IMG/VR virus record: IMGVR_UViG_3300022890_000014
Span: 86,745 to 150,744 of that record
Strand: one strand, 5' to 3'
Length of the DNA stretch: 64,000 nucleotides
From: a virus
Position 1 is the first letter of the stretch, and each line of letters opens with the position of its first letter. The notes below the pieces were generated by a model. That model worked only from the letters and a program-made list of their open reading frames with translations, was not told the origin of the DNA and searched no databases. Position numbers and translations under genes: made by a program. This document shows, piece by piece, positions 32,834 to 41,161 of this stretch.

Positions 32834-33313
32834 TTAGCTGTGGGAAATAGCCATGATTGCAGAAGTTCCTTGAGGGGAGCCACTAAGAGTGTGGATACCA
32901 TCATTGGAAATATCAGCCAAGCCAGCTTGCACTTTTCTCTGCTCAACTTTGGCAGCAAACAGATCGTTGTTGTACTGACTTCCATCATTTGGCTTCACGG
33001 TACTGAGAGTATCAGCTTGCCCAGGACCATCACCAGGAACTTCAATTCCACCCTTGGGGGACGTAACGGCAGCGGAGGGAGGAAGATTGGTGTTCATTCC
33101 AGAGAGTTCTGCACCAGCAACGACTGCGGCAGAGATCTTGGACATCATGTTGAGATAGCCCTTGCCAATAAAAGCGCCTTCGCCTTTGGCATGAGAAGCG
33201 ATCTTTTCGAGTTGGGATTCTTTTTCGACGATAATAGAAGCAATCTTTTCAAAGGTGCCTTCTGTGGTTCCGCCATTGGCTTGCTCTTGCAAGAAATTCA
33301 TTAAGCTAGACAT
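32834..33313 (-). CDS. Virion-block protein, 159 aa
   Basis: ATG 33313 is chosen because GAGGAG lies eight bases upstream; an earlier in-frame ATG at 33346 lacks one. N-terminus is helical with two consecutive FEKIAS/LEKIAS motifs. The rest is Gly/Pro/Ser-rich. It precedes the scaffold-like gene. Function not recognised; probably a head component. Confidence 0.6.
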   Translation of the reverse strand: MSSLMNFLQEQANGGTTEGTFEKIASIIVEKESQLEKIASHAKGEGAFIGKGYLNMMSKISAAVVAGAELSGMNTNLPPSAAVTSPKGGIEVPGDGPGQADTLSTVKPNDGSQYNNDLFAAKVEQRKVQAGLADISNDGIHTLSGSPQGTSAIMAISHS

Positions 33314-33411
33314 AACCGTTTCTCCTCGGTTTACTGTTTTAAACATTTGTCAATTTAGCTTCAACCATTATAATTTATATTTCACACTTTGTCTTTTTTG
33401 TAAAATGAAAT

Positions 33412-36400
33412 TTAATCGAAAGCTTTGTGCATTAGTTCTCCGTCAACCAGGCCAGCTAGCATCGTAGGTAGCGCAGCGGTAGGAGCCATAAGCGCCCATG
33501 TCAAACTACCAAGCGCCCTGTCTTGCCAATTATACGGGTTATGCGGAGCTTTAACTTTTTGTTCAGGTGGTCCTTCGATCTTATTTTGCAACTTCATGGC
33601 AAGGTTAGCTCCTTTCCTGAACACGTCAGCAGTTTTTATGCTACTGAGCTTTTTACCTATGAGTCCCTTTGCGGCTCTTGCAGTAGACGGCCCAGCAGCG
33701 AGATAGCCGAGAGATAGAATGTCAGGATTCATTGCAACCCATTTGTTTATATCTCCTATCTGCTCTCCTCTCATTGCTCTTCGTCTCTGATGCATAGAGT
33801 ATCCGTGGATAGCTGGCATTGTAGCTAGTGCTCCAAGATGAGCCTTGGCTATGTTCTCACTCCAGGGAAGAAATTCAGCTAATCCAGCGGTCTTCATTAG
33901 CTCGCTAGCAGTCTTCATTGATTCATAGATAGTTGGATCATCCCCACCATCAAAGAAGTTATCGTATGCTATACCAGCTAGACCAGTAAGAGCTACAATA
34001 GCTGCTGCTTCAGGTGACATCATTCCTGTTTGTTTGCTACCTGGAATATTAAGAGCCTTGACAGCAGCGTTTCTCAGGAATGGATAGGCCAATGCAGCAA
34101 TTCCCATCGTCTCTATTACACTCATGGGTTCTCTGCTATCTTCCACTTTCTGCTTGAATCTTTCAGAGTCAGCAAGCATAGCCGGATCGATACTGCCCTG
34201 CTTGAGCATAATGACTGCGCTTCTTGCTCTTGGGAAGTAATGAGTAGGCATCATGGATCTGTGAGCCATAATAGGTCTCAGGTCTTCCATCATGTCTTCA
34301 TTGGGAGAGCCAAACATAAGAGAGTTAATTCTAGGTGTAAGCCTAGCACTTACTCTTCCTAGAACACCTTGTCCAACTTCGCTTCCAAAGTCAAACTGGT
34401 CAAAGCACATATTCTTCTTATGGAGATGGTCAGAATACCCATCCATACCCATTCCATTAAGAAGCATGCGTTGAAATTCCATTGGTCTTGGTATGATTCG
34501 CATCTCTCTCATAGTGCTCATCACATTGCCACATGGAACAGTTCTTGATTTGTTTATGAAGTCTTCAGGAATATCATATGGCTCAGACTGCATATCCATA
34601 GTCAGCATGACTTCTCTTAGCTGTGCGAGAACCTTGTCTATAAATTCCTCACTAAGCTTAGTCTTTCCTACTTCTTGCCTTTCCTCTGGTGGAAGGTCAA
34701 TAGCTTCAGATCCACTGGTAGGAGCTTCTTTTTCAATGACTGCATGCTTTACTTCTTCTCCACCCTTAACAAAGTTAAGTAATGAGGATACCGCTGCTGT
34801 TTTACTCATTGAGTTCTCCACAAGAGATCCATCTTCACACGTAGCACTGTAAGTTTGCTCTGCGTAAGGCTTACGCACTGAAACAACGGAAGCAACTTTC
34901 ATCACTCCCTCAGAAACCTTATCAGCATTAATGAACACCTTAGATATATCAAACAGAGAGGGGAGATGGTTGATTGCAAAGACCTTTGTTCCATCCCTGT
35001 TTGTTCTGCCCATACTGTGTTTGAGGTGATCGCAATACTCTGTAGTCCAGCGACTAAGACCTGGAATATTTCTTCCATGAGTTCTATTGTACTCGCTGTT
35101 ATGCATAAGCACGTAGTCACCAGGAGATACATACTTCTCTCTAACAATTAGATCTGTATACCACTCGTGAATCCATCTCTCAACTTTGTCTCTCGTACCA
35201 TGTATTCTGTCACATTCTGAGCAGTTATGAACAGATATCCCATTAACAAGATAGGTCTCATCCACATCAACACTTAGATTATACACAAAGCCAGAATACT
35301 TTTCTTTTTTAATTCCAGATATAGGCGTGGCATAATACTTGTTTCCAGAAGGTGTAGTCCAGAAAAATCCAGAAGAGACGTTACGTTTTTTATATGATGT
35401 GACTTTCTCGGAATATTTAGAAAGAATCTCCGAATATCCCGCTGGTATACATACAGCATAAGAGACAACTTTATCTTCAGAATAAGAACCACCATTTCCT
35501 ATCCATTTATTTATTATTGCAGGAATTCCGCACTGAATTAACAGTTGTCTACACCCAACCATAAGTTGCTCATTTACACCATTTATACGAATAGAGCCAC
35601 ATCTGGTTCCGTGATCTTGACTTCCATCAGTATCTATCATTCCTCCAAGAAAATAAAGTTTCTCATAATAGCTGGCGTTAAAAAGATAAGGAGGAACGAT
35701 CTTGTTTACACCAACAGTTCCGCAAGCAGAAATAACTGCTCTTGCAAGTTCTTGATCGTAAATCCTGTAATATACTGCGTTTCTGTCATTCTGAACATAT
35801 TTTTTTATTGATGAATTAGACAAGCTACTTATTGTCTCATCAATATTCCTCATGTGTTCTACTTCACTAATATTACACGTAAATCCTAATCCTTGCAGCT
35901 TATGTCTTCCGTCTTTTTTTCTACCACTTTTTTGAATGATTCTGTGTCCATCTCCACAAAAATACCCAAAAAGCCTAGCTAGCATAACACTTCCACCAGT
36001 ACTAGGCTCTATTATGGGGGATAGAGTATAGTCTCCGACACGAAGATTTTCAGCATCTATCCATTCAGGACTAATTGTTATCTTCTCTGGAGGAAGCCTT
36101 CTTCCGTTGCCTGCTCTGGCAGATTCTTTTCTCACTGCAAGAATTGGATGATTTTTTGTTGCCTTTACTTTTCTATACGTACCGATGTGACTTATTTCGA
36201 TAATGTCATCATCAGCCTGAGCACTCTTAATTACTCTTAGGACCTTATGTGTCTCTCCAGTATGAGTGACCACACTATGAATATGCTCATTGATAGAATC
36301 TATCCTAACTTCACCCAAGTTGGTCTTTACAAGCGAATCTGGCGTGAAGCAAATATCGAACGGAACTCGCAAACCCATACTTGTGAGAGGAAGCTTGCCT

Positions 36401-36876
36401 GCATCTATCTGAGCGCATGTTTCTGGGTCTTTAGAGCGATCTATGGCAACAAGAACTCTAACAAGTCCCTGGTCTACATCATACGATGAAAACAGAACAT
36501 CGCCAGCAGCTTTGCTAGGATCTTTATTGTTGTGATGATGAAACCACTTGCCTTTCTGCTGATATGTTTTGTATCCGTGAGAAGAACTCTCACTAATAAG
36601 GCAGGGATCTCCGTACTTAGTTTCGCGAGGCATAGCATCGCCATTGACATTATCGCCAAAGGTCTCTTCGTCGCTCAATGCGTTGACAACTATGTAGCAA
36701 AACTTAGAAGGATCTGGATTCAAGCGATTAACAATGAAGTCTCTCAAATCTTCTTTTAGATGAGAGAGATGTTCAACTGACGCAACAATAGCACCTTTGC
36801 TACATACTGTTGCGGTCTTCTGTGATCGAAAATCGCTTATAGGCTCATAGTGGGTAAGTGCTATTTCTTTATACAT
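33412..36876 (-). CDS. Intein-containing head protein with protease-like N-terminus, 1154 aa precursor
   Basis: The N-extein (1-175) includes KGKWFHHHNNKDP, AGDVLFSSY and LPLTSMGLRVPFDI, a pattern I associate with prohead-protease-like and XkdF-like phage head proteins. An intein occupies residues 176-551. The C-extein begins CSECDRIHG and continues to EYCDHLKHSMG, a Cys/His cluster, then FDISKVFINADKV. The last 400 residues are a long helical structural part. After splicing the mature protein would be about 778 residues. A palindrome (34861) lies in the C-extein as RKPYA. The protease role is inferred; catalytic residues are not certain. The start at 36876 overlaps no gene. Confidence 0.7.
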   Translation of the reverse strand: MYKEIALTHYEPISDFRSQKTATVCSKGAIVASVEHLSHLKEDLRDFIVNRLNPDPSKFCYIVVNALSDEETFGDNVNGDAMPRETKYGDPCLISESSSHGYKTYQQKGKWFHHHNNKDPSKAAGDVLFSSYDVDQGLVRVLVAIDRSKDPETCAQIDAGKLPLTSMGLRVPFDICFTPDSLVKTNLGEVRIDSINEHIHSVVTHTGETHKVLRVIKSAQADDDIIEISHIGTYRKVKATKNHPILAVRKESARAGNGRRLPPEKITISPEWIDAENLRVGDYTLSPIIEPSTGGSVMLARLFGYFCGDGHRIIQKSGRKKDGRHKLQGLGFTCNISEVEHMRNIDETISSLSNSSIKKYVQNDRNAVYYRIYDQELARAVISACGTVGVNKIVPPYLFNASYYEKLYFLGGMIDTDGSQDHGTRCGSIRINGVNEQLMVGCRQLLIQCGIPAIINKWIGNGGSYSEDKVVSYAVCIPAGYSEILSKYSEKVTSYKKRNVSSGFFWTTPSGNKYYATPISGIKKEKYSGFVYNLSVDVDETYLVNGISVHNCSECDRIHGTRDKVERWIHEWYTDLIVREKYVSPGDYVLMHNSEYNRTHGRNIPGLSRWTTEYCDHLKHSMGRTNRDGTKVFAINHLPSLFDISKVFINADKVSEGVMKVASVVSVRKPYAEQTYSATCEDGSLVENSMSKTAAVSSLLNFVKGGEEVKHAVIEKEAPTSGSEAIDLPPEERQEVGKTKLSEEFIDKVLAQLREVMLTMDMQSEPYDIPEDFINKSRTVPCGNVMSTMREMRIIPRPMEFQRMLLNGMGMDGYSDHLHKKNMCFDQFDFGSEVGQGVLGRVSARLTPRINSLMFGSPNEDMMEDLRPIMAHRSMMPTHYFPRARSAVIMLKQGSIDPAMLADSERFKQKVEDSREPMSVIETMGIAALAYPFLRNAAVKALNIPGSKQTGMMSPEAAAIVALTGLAGIAYDNFFDGGDDPTIYESMKTASELMKTAGLAEFLPWSENIAKAHLGALATMPAIHGYSMHQRRRAMRGEQIGDINKWVAMNPDILSLGYLAAGPSTARAAKGLIGKKLSSIKTADVFRKGANLAMKLQNKIEGPPEQKVKAPHNPYNWQDRALGSLTWALMAPTAALPTMLAGLVDGELMHKAFD
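34861..34877. repeat. 17-bp palindrome, exact, inside a gene
   Basis: TGCGTAAGGCTTACGCA, read leftward as VRKPYAE in the C-extein of the intein-bearing protein. Confidence 0.97.
35224..36351 (-). other. Full-length intein with LAGLIDADG homing endonuclease (376 aa)
   Basis: Block A is CFTPDSLVKT with Cys1; block B is VKATKNHPILA with the T-x-x-H pair; the endonuclease has two LAGLIDADG helices, ARLFGYFCGDG and LYFLGGMIDTDGS; block F is FVYNLSVDVDETYLVNG; block G ends SVHN followed by Cys+1. All residues needed for class 1 splicing are present, so splicing is expected. The insertion site is within FDI/CSEC, a conserved CxxC. DNA homing to intein-free relatives is the known behaviour of such elements. 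Confidence 0.93.
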
Positions 36877-36879
36877 TAA

Positions 36880-37842
36880 TTACTGACCTATCATCTGCTT
36901 CATTACATTTTCCATAGACTCAGGATCTAGCTCTGTCTGTTGACTAAGGTTCTCATTTGGTATCTTTTGAACACCTGGGGTCTGACCTCCTGCTCTATTA
37001 TATAGTCTTTCGGACGGACCTTCCATTACTTCAGGTTGAACTGCTAGGTGAAGTGCTCTATTCTCATCCTTCAATTCGCGAATCTCATTCTCGTTCTTTT
37101 CTAGCTGGTCTTTGGATGCCTGTAGCTCTTGACTCAAGATGGATTCTTCAGGAGATGGACCTTGCTCCATCATCATCTGTTCTTGCATCATCTGCTCTTG
37201 CATAGCAGGATCTTGCGGTGCATTAGGGTCTTGCATGGCAGCATTGGGATCTTGAGGTGTGACAGCTTGTCCTTGAGGTGCTGCGGCTGGTGCTGCCTGA
37301 GCAGGAGCTTGGCCTCCCATTTGCGCTGCTGTTTGCTCAGATGCTTGCTGTGCAGCCATTTGCTCTCTGAGTTGAGTCTTTTCTTCTATTTGCTGACCAA
37401 GCAGTGATGCCATAGTGGAGGACTGTTTTCTTTCACCTTCAGCGGCAGCTTTAAGCAGTCTGTCTGCCCTGATGTTGTCAAAGGTCATATAGTCACATTT
37501 GTAATTAGAGTCCGTCTTCGCACCAGCAGTCTTGCAGAAACCAGAAGATGGATCTCTATGCGAACACATGTCGCAACTGTCACCAGCGCAACCTTCTCTA
37601 TAATTAATTGAAGCCACTTTATCTTCTCCTTGTATAAAGAATCTACATCTTGCAGTTTCGTGTATCTGGCCTTCGACTACTGTGCATGCGGAGCTTCTAA
37701 AGTGTGCACAGTTTCCACAATTCTTTGGCCCAGCACCCTTTCTATACTCTGCCTCAACCTTAGTCTTCTTGTCGCCCATGTCACCGAAATGCATTGGGTC
37801 AGACTCTATGAGTAAGCCGTAACCAGCTTCTTTACCTAACAT
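36880..37842 (-). CDS. Cys-rich, Gln-rich virion-block protein, 320 aa
   Basis: The N-terminal 120 residues carry KNCGNCAHFRSSACTVVEG, ARCRFF, GDSCDMCSHRD and GFCKTAG, a set of Cys pairs that could bind metal. The middle is low-complexity Ala/Gln/Pro (AAPAAAPQGQAVTPQDPNAA) and repeats DPNA; next comes a coiled coil (ASKDQLEKNENEIRELKDEN). It immediately precedes the intein-bearing gene. Cys-rich domains of this kind accompany head genes in several phages, but no name is certain. Confidence 0.65.
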   Translation of the reverse strand: MLGKEAGYGLLIESDPMHFGDMGDKKTKVEAEYRKGAGPKNCGNCAHFRSSACTVVEGQIHETARCRFFIQGEDKVASINYREGCAGDSCDMCSHRDPSSGFCKTAGAKTDSNYKCDYMTFDNIRADRLLKAAAEGERKQSSTMASLLGQQIEEKTQLREQMAAQQASEQTAAQMGGQAPAQAAPAAAPQGQAVTPQDPNAAMQDPNAPQDPAMQEQMMQEQMMMEQGPSPEESILSQELQASKDQLEKNENEIRELKDENRALHLAVQPEVMEGPSERLYNRAGGQTPGVQKIPNENLSQQTELDPESMENVMKQMIGQ

Positions 37843-37907
37843 GTTGAATCCTAATAAAAAACAACCCCACTATGAGTACACACAGAGAGGTTAGCTTTTT
37901 CTTTGTA

Positions 37908-37924
37908 TGCGTAAGGCTTACGCA
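37908..37924. repeat. 17-bp palindrome, exact
   Basis: TGCGTAAGGCTTACGCA between the Cys-rich gene and the gene at 37925. Confidence 0.97.
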
Positions 37925-38542
37925 CTAGTCATTCATTATTCTCCAGAGCATATCAGCAGATTTATCTCCGCTATTGATTTTCTGAACAACAACTGAGGCA
38001 ACTTTAGCAAGGTCCGAAGAAGGCAGTTTTTGCATCTCTTCGATACTGATATTGCCAAGTCTCCATCCTTCATACACTGCTTCTGCCATATCATTTGTTG
38101 ATGCGGTCTTGGTTGTGGGAATGCCGATTGCCCTATTGGGATTTCCCTGAGCTTGCATTCTTCGTGATCTCTCAACCATTGCGTTGCTAAATCTAGGAGA
38201 AGTGATAAGAGACTTGAACTGATTCATGTCTTGTCTCTTTTGTTGGGCGCGGCCATACTCATAGATCTTCTTACTAGCAGCACCAAATCTTTGCTTGTCT
38301 TGTTTAAGTTGAGCAGAGCGTCCGTAGTCAACTCCTCTAGCTTCGCCTTCATCTTCTCCGAACTCATGGCCGACACCGTAGGCAACACCGCCTACAGCAC
38401 CCAATCCAGTGATTCCACCTATGATCTTGCCAGCCATGCGACCCTTGTTTGCTTCTTTTTCAAGTTCTTCAGCAATGGGCATTCCACCAAGTATCATTCC
38501 TATTTTAGCCTGAACTTTGCTATCTTGAAACATTTTATACAA
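37925..38542 (-). CDS. Virion-block protein, 205 aa
   Basis: N-terminal Gly-rich hydrophobic stretch (AGKIIGGITGLGAVGGVAYG) then a charged helical part with KKIYEYGRAQQKRQDM. It shares the Gly-rich helix plus helical tail design of neighbouring proteins. AGGAG precedes ATG. No family recognised. Confidence 0.6.
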   Translation of the reverse strand: MYKMFQDSKVQAKIGMILGGMPIAEELEKEANKGRMAGKIIGGITGLGAVGGVAYGVGHEFGEDEGEARGVDYGRSAQLKQDKQRFGAASKKIYEYGRAQQKRQDMNQFKSLITSPRFSNAMVERSRRMQAQGNPNRAIGIPTTKTASTNDMAEAVYEGWRLGNISIEEMQKLPSSDLAKVASVVVQKINSGDKSADMLWRIMND

Positions 38543-38549
38543 CTCCTAG

Positions 38550-39473
38550 TTATCTGATATTTTCTCGTGCTTGCATCTCAAGATCCGACATTGGGTCTTT
38601 TCTACCCCTCTTATCTTTTCTATCGTCTGGATGTGTTAGATTTGCTTTAGAATAAGAACCTCGTTCCATTTTAAGCTTGGCAGCACCCTCGTCTTCATTC
38701 ATTGGTTGAAGACCCATTCCCATTCCTCTAGCCTTCATCTGACCTCTGTATGCCTGTTCTTCTTCTGCTTTTCTGGTAGCAGTAACATTAGCATTTGGTC
38801 TCATGGCATCTTCTATTCCAATTCTAGATGCATGCATAACATGCTGTCCAATTCCCTGCAAGCCTTGCTGAATAAGACCTTGAGAGAACTGAGTCCCAAT
38901 TGATGGACCTTTTCTATCTAGTGCTGCTTCTGCTCTAGCTAGCTGACCGACATCTTCAAATCCAACGCCACCATAGCTAGCTAAGTTTCTTTTCACAAAG
39001 TTAGCTGCCAGATGTGGATTCTTTGCCATAGTAGGTGAGGATGTTGAGAATATAGAGAAGTATTTGTCTACATCAGCCTTATCTGCATTCTTCAAGTCTG
39101 GATTATAGCTCATCATAGAGTCGTAAGCTTCTTCGTGTTGCTTCTTCTCTTTGCGCTCTGACATCCAGTCTGTTACAGCAGCACCAGCTAAACCAGCACC
39201 AGCCAGTCCTACCGTACTAAGTATAGCTGTTAGGATACCTTTGAACGGAGAAGACTTAGCAACCTCCAATCCCTCAGTAATACCCTGGGTTACAGCACTG
39301 CCTACTACCTCAGCAGTCTTATCGAAGTGTTGCATATTAACAGACATATTGTCATCGATAAACTCGCCTATCTTAACAAGTCTACCAACAACAGCTTCAA
39401 GGACTGCATCAGCTTCGGTGTGGCTAATACTTCCTTGTTTTACTAGTGTGTCTAGTTGTTGTATTGATTGCAT
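38550..39473 (-). CDS. Virion-block protein, 307 aa
   Basis: Helical protein with LDTLVKQGSISHTEADAVLE at the start, a hydrophobic Gly/Ala stretch (GILTAILSTVGLAGAGLAGA) near 85-105, and a charged, disordered C-terminal third. Only seven bases separate it from the gene at 37925. No family recognised; likely an internal head protein. Confidence 0.6.
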   Translation of the reverse strand: MQSIQQLDTLVKQGSISHTEADAVLEAVVGRLVKIGEFIDDNMSVNMQHFDKTAEVVGSAVTQGITEGLEVAKSSPFKGILTAILSTVGLAGAGLAGAAVTDWMSERKEKKQHEEAYDSMMSYNPDLKNADKADVDKYFSIFSTSSPTMAKNPHLAANFVKRNLASYGGVGFEDVGQLARAEAALDRKGPSIGTQFSQGLIQQGLQGIGQHVMHASRIGIEDAMRPNANVTATRKAEEEQAYRGQMKARGMGMGLQPMNEDEGAAKLKMERGSYSKANLTHPDDRKDKRGRKDPMSDLEMQARENIR

Positions 39474-39481
39474 ATCTGCCT

Positions 39482-39742
39482 CTAAAATAGTTTGCTTGTA
39501 CTTGAGCTTGGTTCTAAAAGACTAGATCTTGGCTTGAAAGATTTAGTTGTTGCCCCAACAAGACCTTTCTTGTATGCTCCAACTGCTCCAGGTACAACAA
39601 ACGCTGCTGTTAGTGAATGACCAGGATTCTTCACTATAGTCTTTGCTGTACCGCCAACGAGCTTGCCAATACCTTTTGCAGTAAGTGATCCTATAGTTCC
39701 TTGTTTAGTCATGCCTATAAAGATTCCATCATATATAGTCAT
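39482..39742 (-). CDS. Small virion-block protein with the shared N-terminal motif, 86 aa
   Basis: Starts MTIYDGIFIGMTKQGTIG, matching the I-Y-(N/D)-G-I-x-x-G-M-T-K motif of genes at 22800 and 24628. The rest is Gly/Val/Ala-rich with a basic tail. Starts two bases after the upstream stop. No family recognised. Confidence 0.6.
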   Translation of the reverse strand: MTIYDGIFIGMTKQGTIGSLTAKGIGKLVGGTAKTIVKNPGHSLTAAFVVPGAVGAYKKGLVGATTKSFKPRSSLLEPSSSTSKLF

Positions 39743-39744
39743 TA

Positions 39745-40842
39745 TTAACTCTCGTTAGATATTCTTGAGGAGTAGTTAAGTCTGTTCTCTTCGCCTTCCA
39801 CTGTTTTTAGTCCAATGTTCTTGACTTTGAGAGCTTTCTTTATTTCTCCAATATGATTGATGTGTTTGACGATAACTGAGTCACCGTTTAGAACTCTTAC
39901 TCTACCATCTAGACTCTTAGATAGCATACTCTCGCTAACCGGAAGACTAGTTCCGCCAGCAGTTTTTCTGAGATTGAGTACTCCTGAGCCAGAAATGTTA
40001 TCTATAGCTCTTCTCCACTCTTCAGCCTCATCACCTCTCATAGCTCCGTAGTTCTGCATGTAGACAGAAGCTTCTTTCAACAATACGGCTGTGTCATCAC
40101 TTTGCTCTGCCATCAATGCGCCTTGAATGACATCAAGGAAGTTTGTTCCTTCGTCAACATATGCCTTGGCAGTCTTGCAGAAAGCAAGTCTTGCTCCGTC
40201 TAATTGAAGTTCAAGCATCCCTACTTCACCCTCAAGAACATCTCTTGCCATAGCAGCATACTTACCTTGGTTATCAGGAAGTACTGTTTCGTTTAGGAAA
40301 GACATGTCATCTTCAGGCATCGAGTTGAACTGAATCTCATCACCTAAAGAAACTGGATCTATTAGGTAATCTTCGTAGTTTCCATCAGCCATGATGCCAG
40401 CAAACTTTTCGAGGTCATCGGCTTGGCTCCTTTTTATAATAGGGACTGATGGGCTGCTTTGCTGAGTGTTGACTGATGCAACCTTGACTGCTTTAACTGT
40501 CGAGTAATCCGACTCAGGCTTCATGTTTTTGCTAGCAACAATCTTTCTTACTTCTGACTTCTTAGCGGTACTCTTATTGGTTGCCTTAGAGTCAGACCTT
40601 AAAGACTTCTGCACCAGAGCTTTGTTTGTTGCCTCTACAAGCCTATCTGTGTAGTTACTATTGAGTCCAGCACTGATAGCTTTGTTTGCTATAGTAGTTG
40701 CTGTGTCTTTATTTACATCAGACTCAACATCGTTAGCGCACTCAGCGCCCATCATATCGATGTCAGTGTTGCTGCATCCAGCGGTCTTTCCCACAATAGC
40801 CATCTTAAACATGTCTTCTACTGAATATAGGATTGATGTCAT
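39745..40842 (-). CDS. Virion-block protein, 365 aa
   Basis: Repeated hydrophobic-x-K-x-A motifs (MFKMAIVGKTAG, LEKFAG, LLKEAS, NLRKTAG) are notable and may mark processing sites. The N-terminal third is charged and Lys-rich; the second half has amphipathic helices and a beta-rich end. ATG directly follows the stop of the upstream gene. No family recognised. Confidence 0.6.
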   Translation of the reverse strand: MTSILYSVEDMFKMAIVGKTAGCSNTDIDMMGAECANDVESDVNKDTATTIANKAISAGLNSNYTDRLVEATNKALVQKSLRSDSKATNKSTAKKSEVRKIVASKNMKPESDYSTVKAVKVASVNTQQSSPSVPIIKRSQADDLEKFAGIMADGNYEDYLIDPVSLGDEIQFNSMPEDDMSFLNETVLPDNQGKYAAMARDVLEGEVGMLELQLDGARLAFCKTAKAYVDEGTNFLDVIQGALMAEQSDDTAVLLKEASVYMQNYGAMRGDEAEEWRRAIDNISGSGVLNLRKTAGGTSLPVSESMLSKSLDGRVRVLNGDSVIVKHINHIGEIKKALKVKNIGLKTVEGEENRLNYSSRISNES

Positions 40843-41037
40843 TTATTTGCTGCTCCCTGAATTGCTTGCGTAAGCCTTACGCACTTCACTATTGTTCATG
40901 TCATTGCCATCAACATCGCAGTGACTACTTTTGGTTTTTTCTCTATTTGTCACACTGCATAAGCCTATGGATGTTCCATTAACGCTTCGTTTTAGTCTAT
41001 CGCAAAGATCACAGCGAAGTGCAGTTGTCTTTTTCAT
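40843..41037 (-). CDS. Small Cys-rich protein, 64 aa
   Basis: ATG 41037 is chosen for its AGGAG site (10 bases upstream). LRCDLCDRLKR, GLCSVT and SSHCDVDG supply four Cys in a possible zinc site. The C-terminus is extended by the palindrome (40867), read as VRKAYAS. Its stop abuts the next start. It is the first gene of the leftward virion transcript. Confidence 0.6.
   Translation of the reverse strand: MKKTTALRCDLCDRLKRSVNGTSIGLCSVTNREKTKSSHCDVDGNDMNNSEVRKAYASNSGSSK
40867..40883. repeat. 17-bp palindrome, exact, inside a gene
   Basis: TGCGTAAGCCTTACGCA, read leftward as RKAYA near the C-terminus of the 64-residue protein. Confidence 0.97.
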
Positions 41038-41107
41038 ATTAAAATCTCCTATTAAAGATAGTACCATATAGCTACAACGAATTCACTATACATAGTACGA
41101 ATAAAGT

Positions 41108-41115
41108 GGTAAAAG
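41108..41115 (+). promoter_or_regulatory. GGTAAAAG promoter-like variant
   Basis: AAGTGGTAAAAGAGTAGTAG, one base from the GGTATAAG octamer, 46 bp before the gene at 41162. A preceding AATTCACTATAC is shared with 47970, ahead of the gene at 48031. Confidence 0.35.
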
Positions 41116-41161
41116 AGTAGTAGGTGATAATTCTATCATCATAAACAATTGAGGTAAAGCA

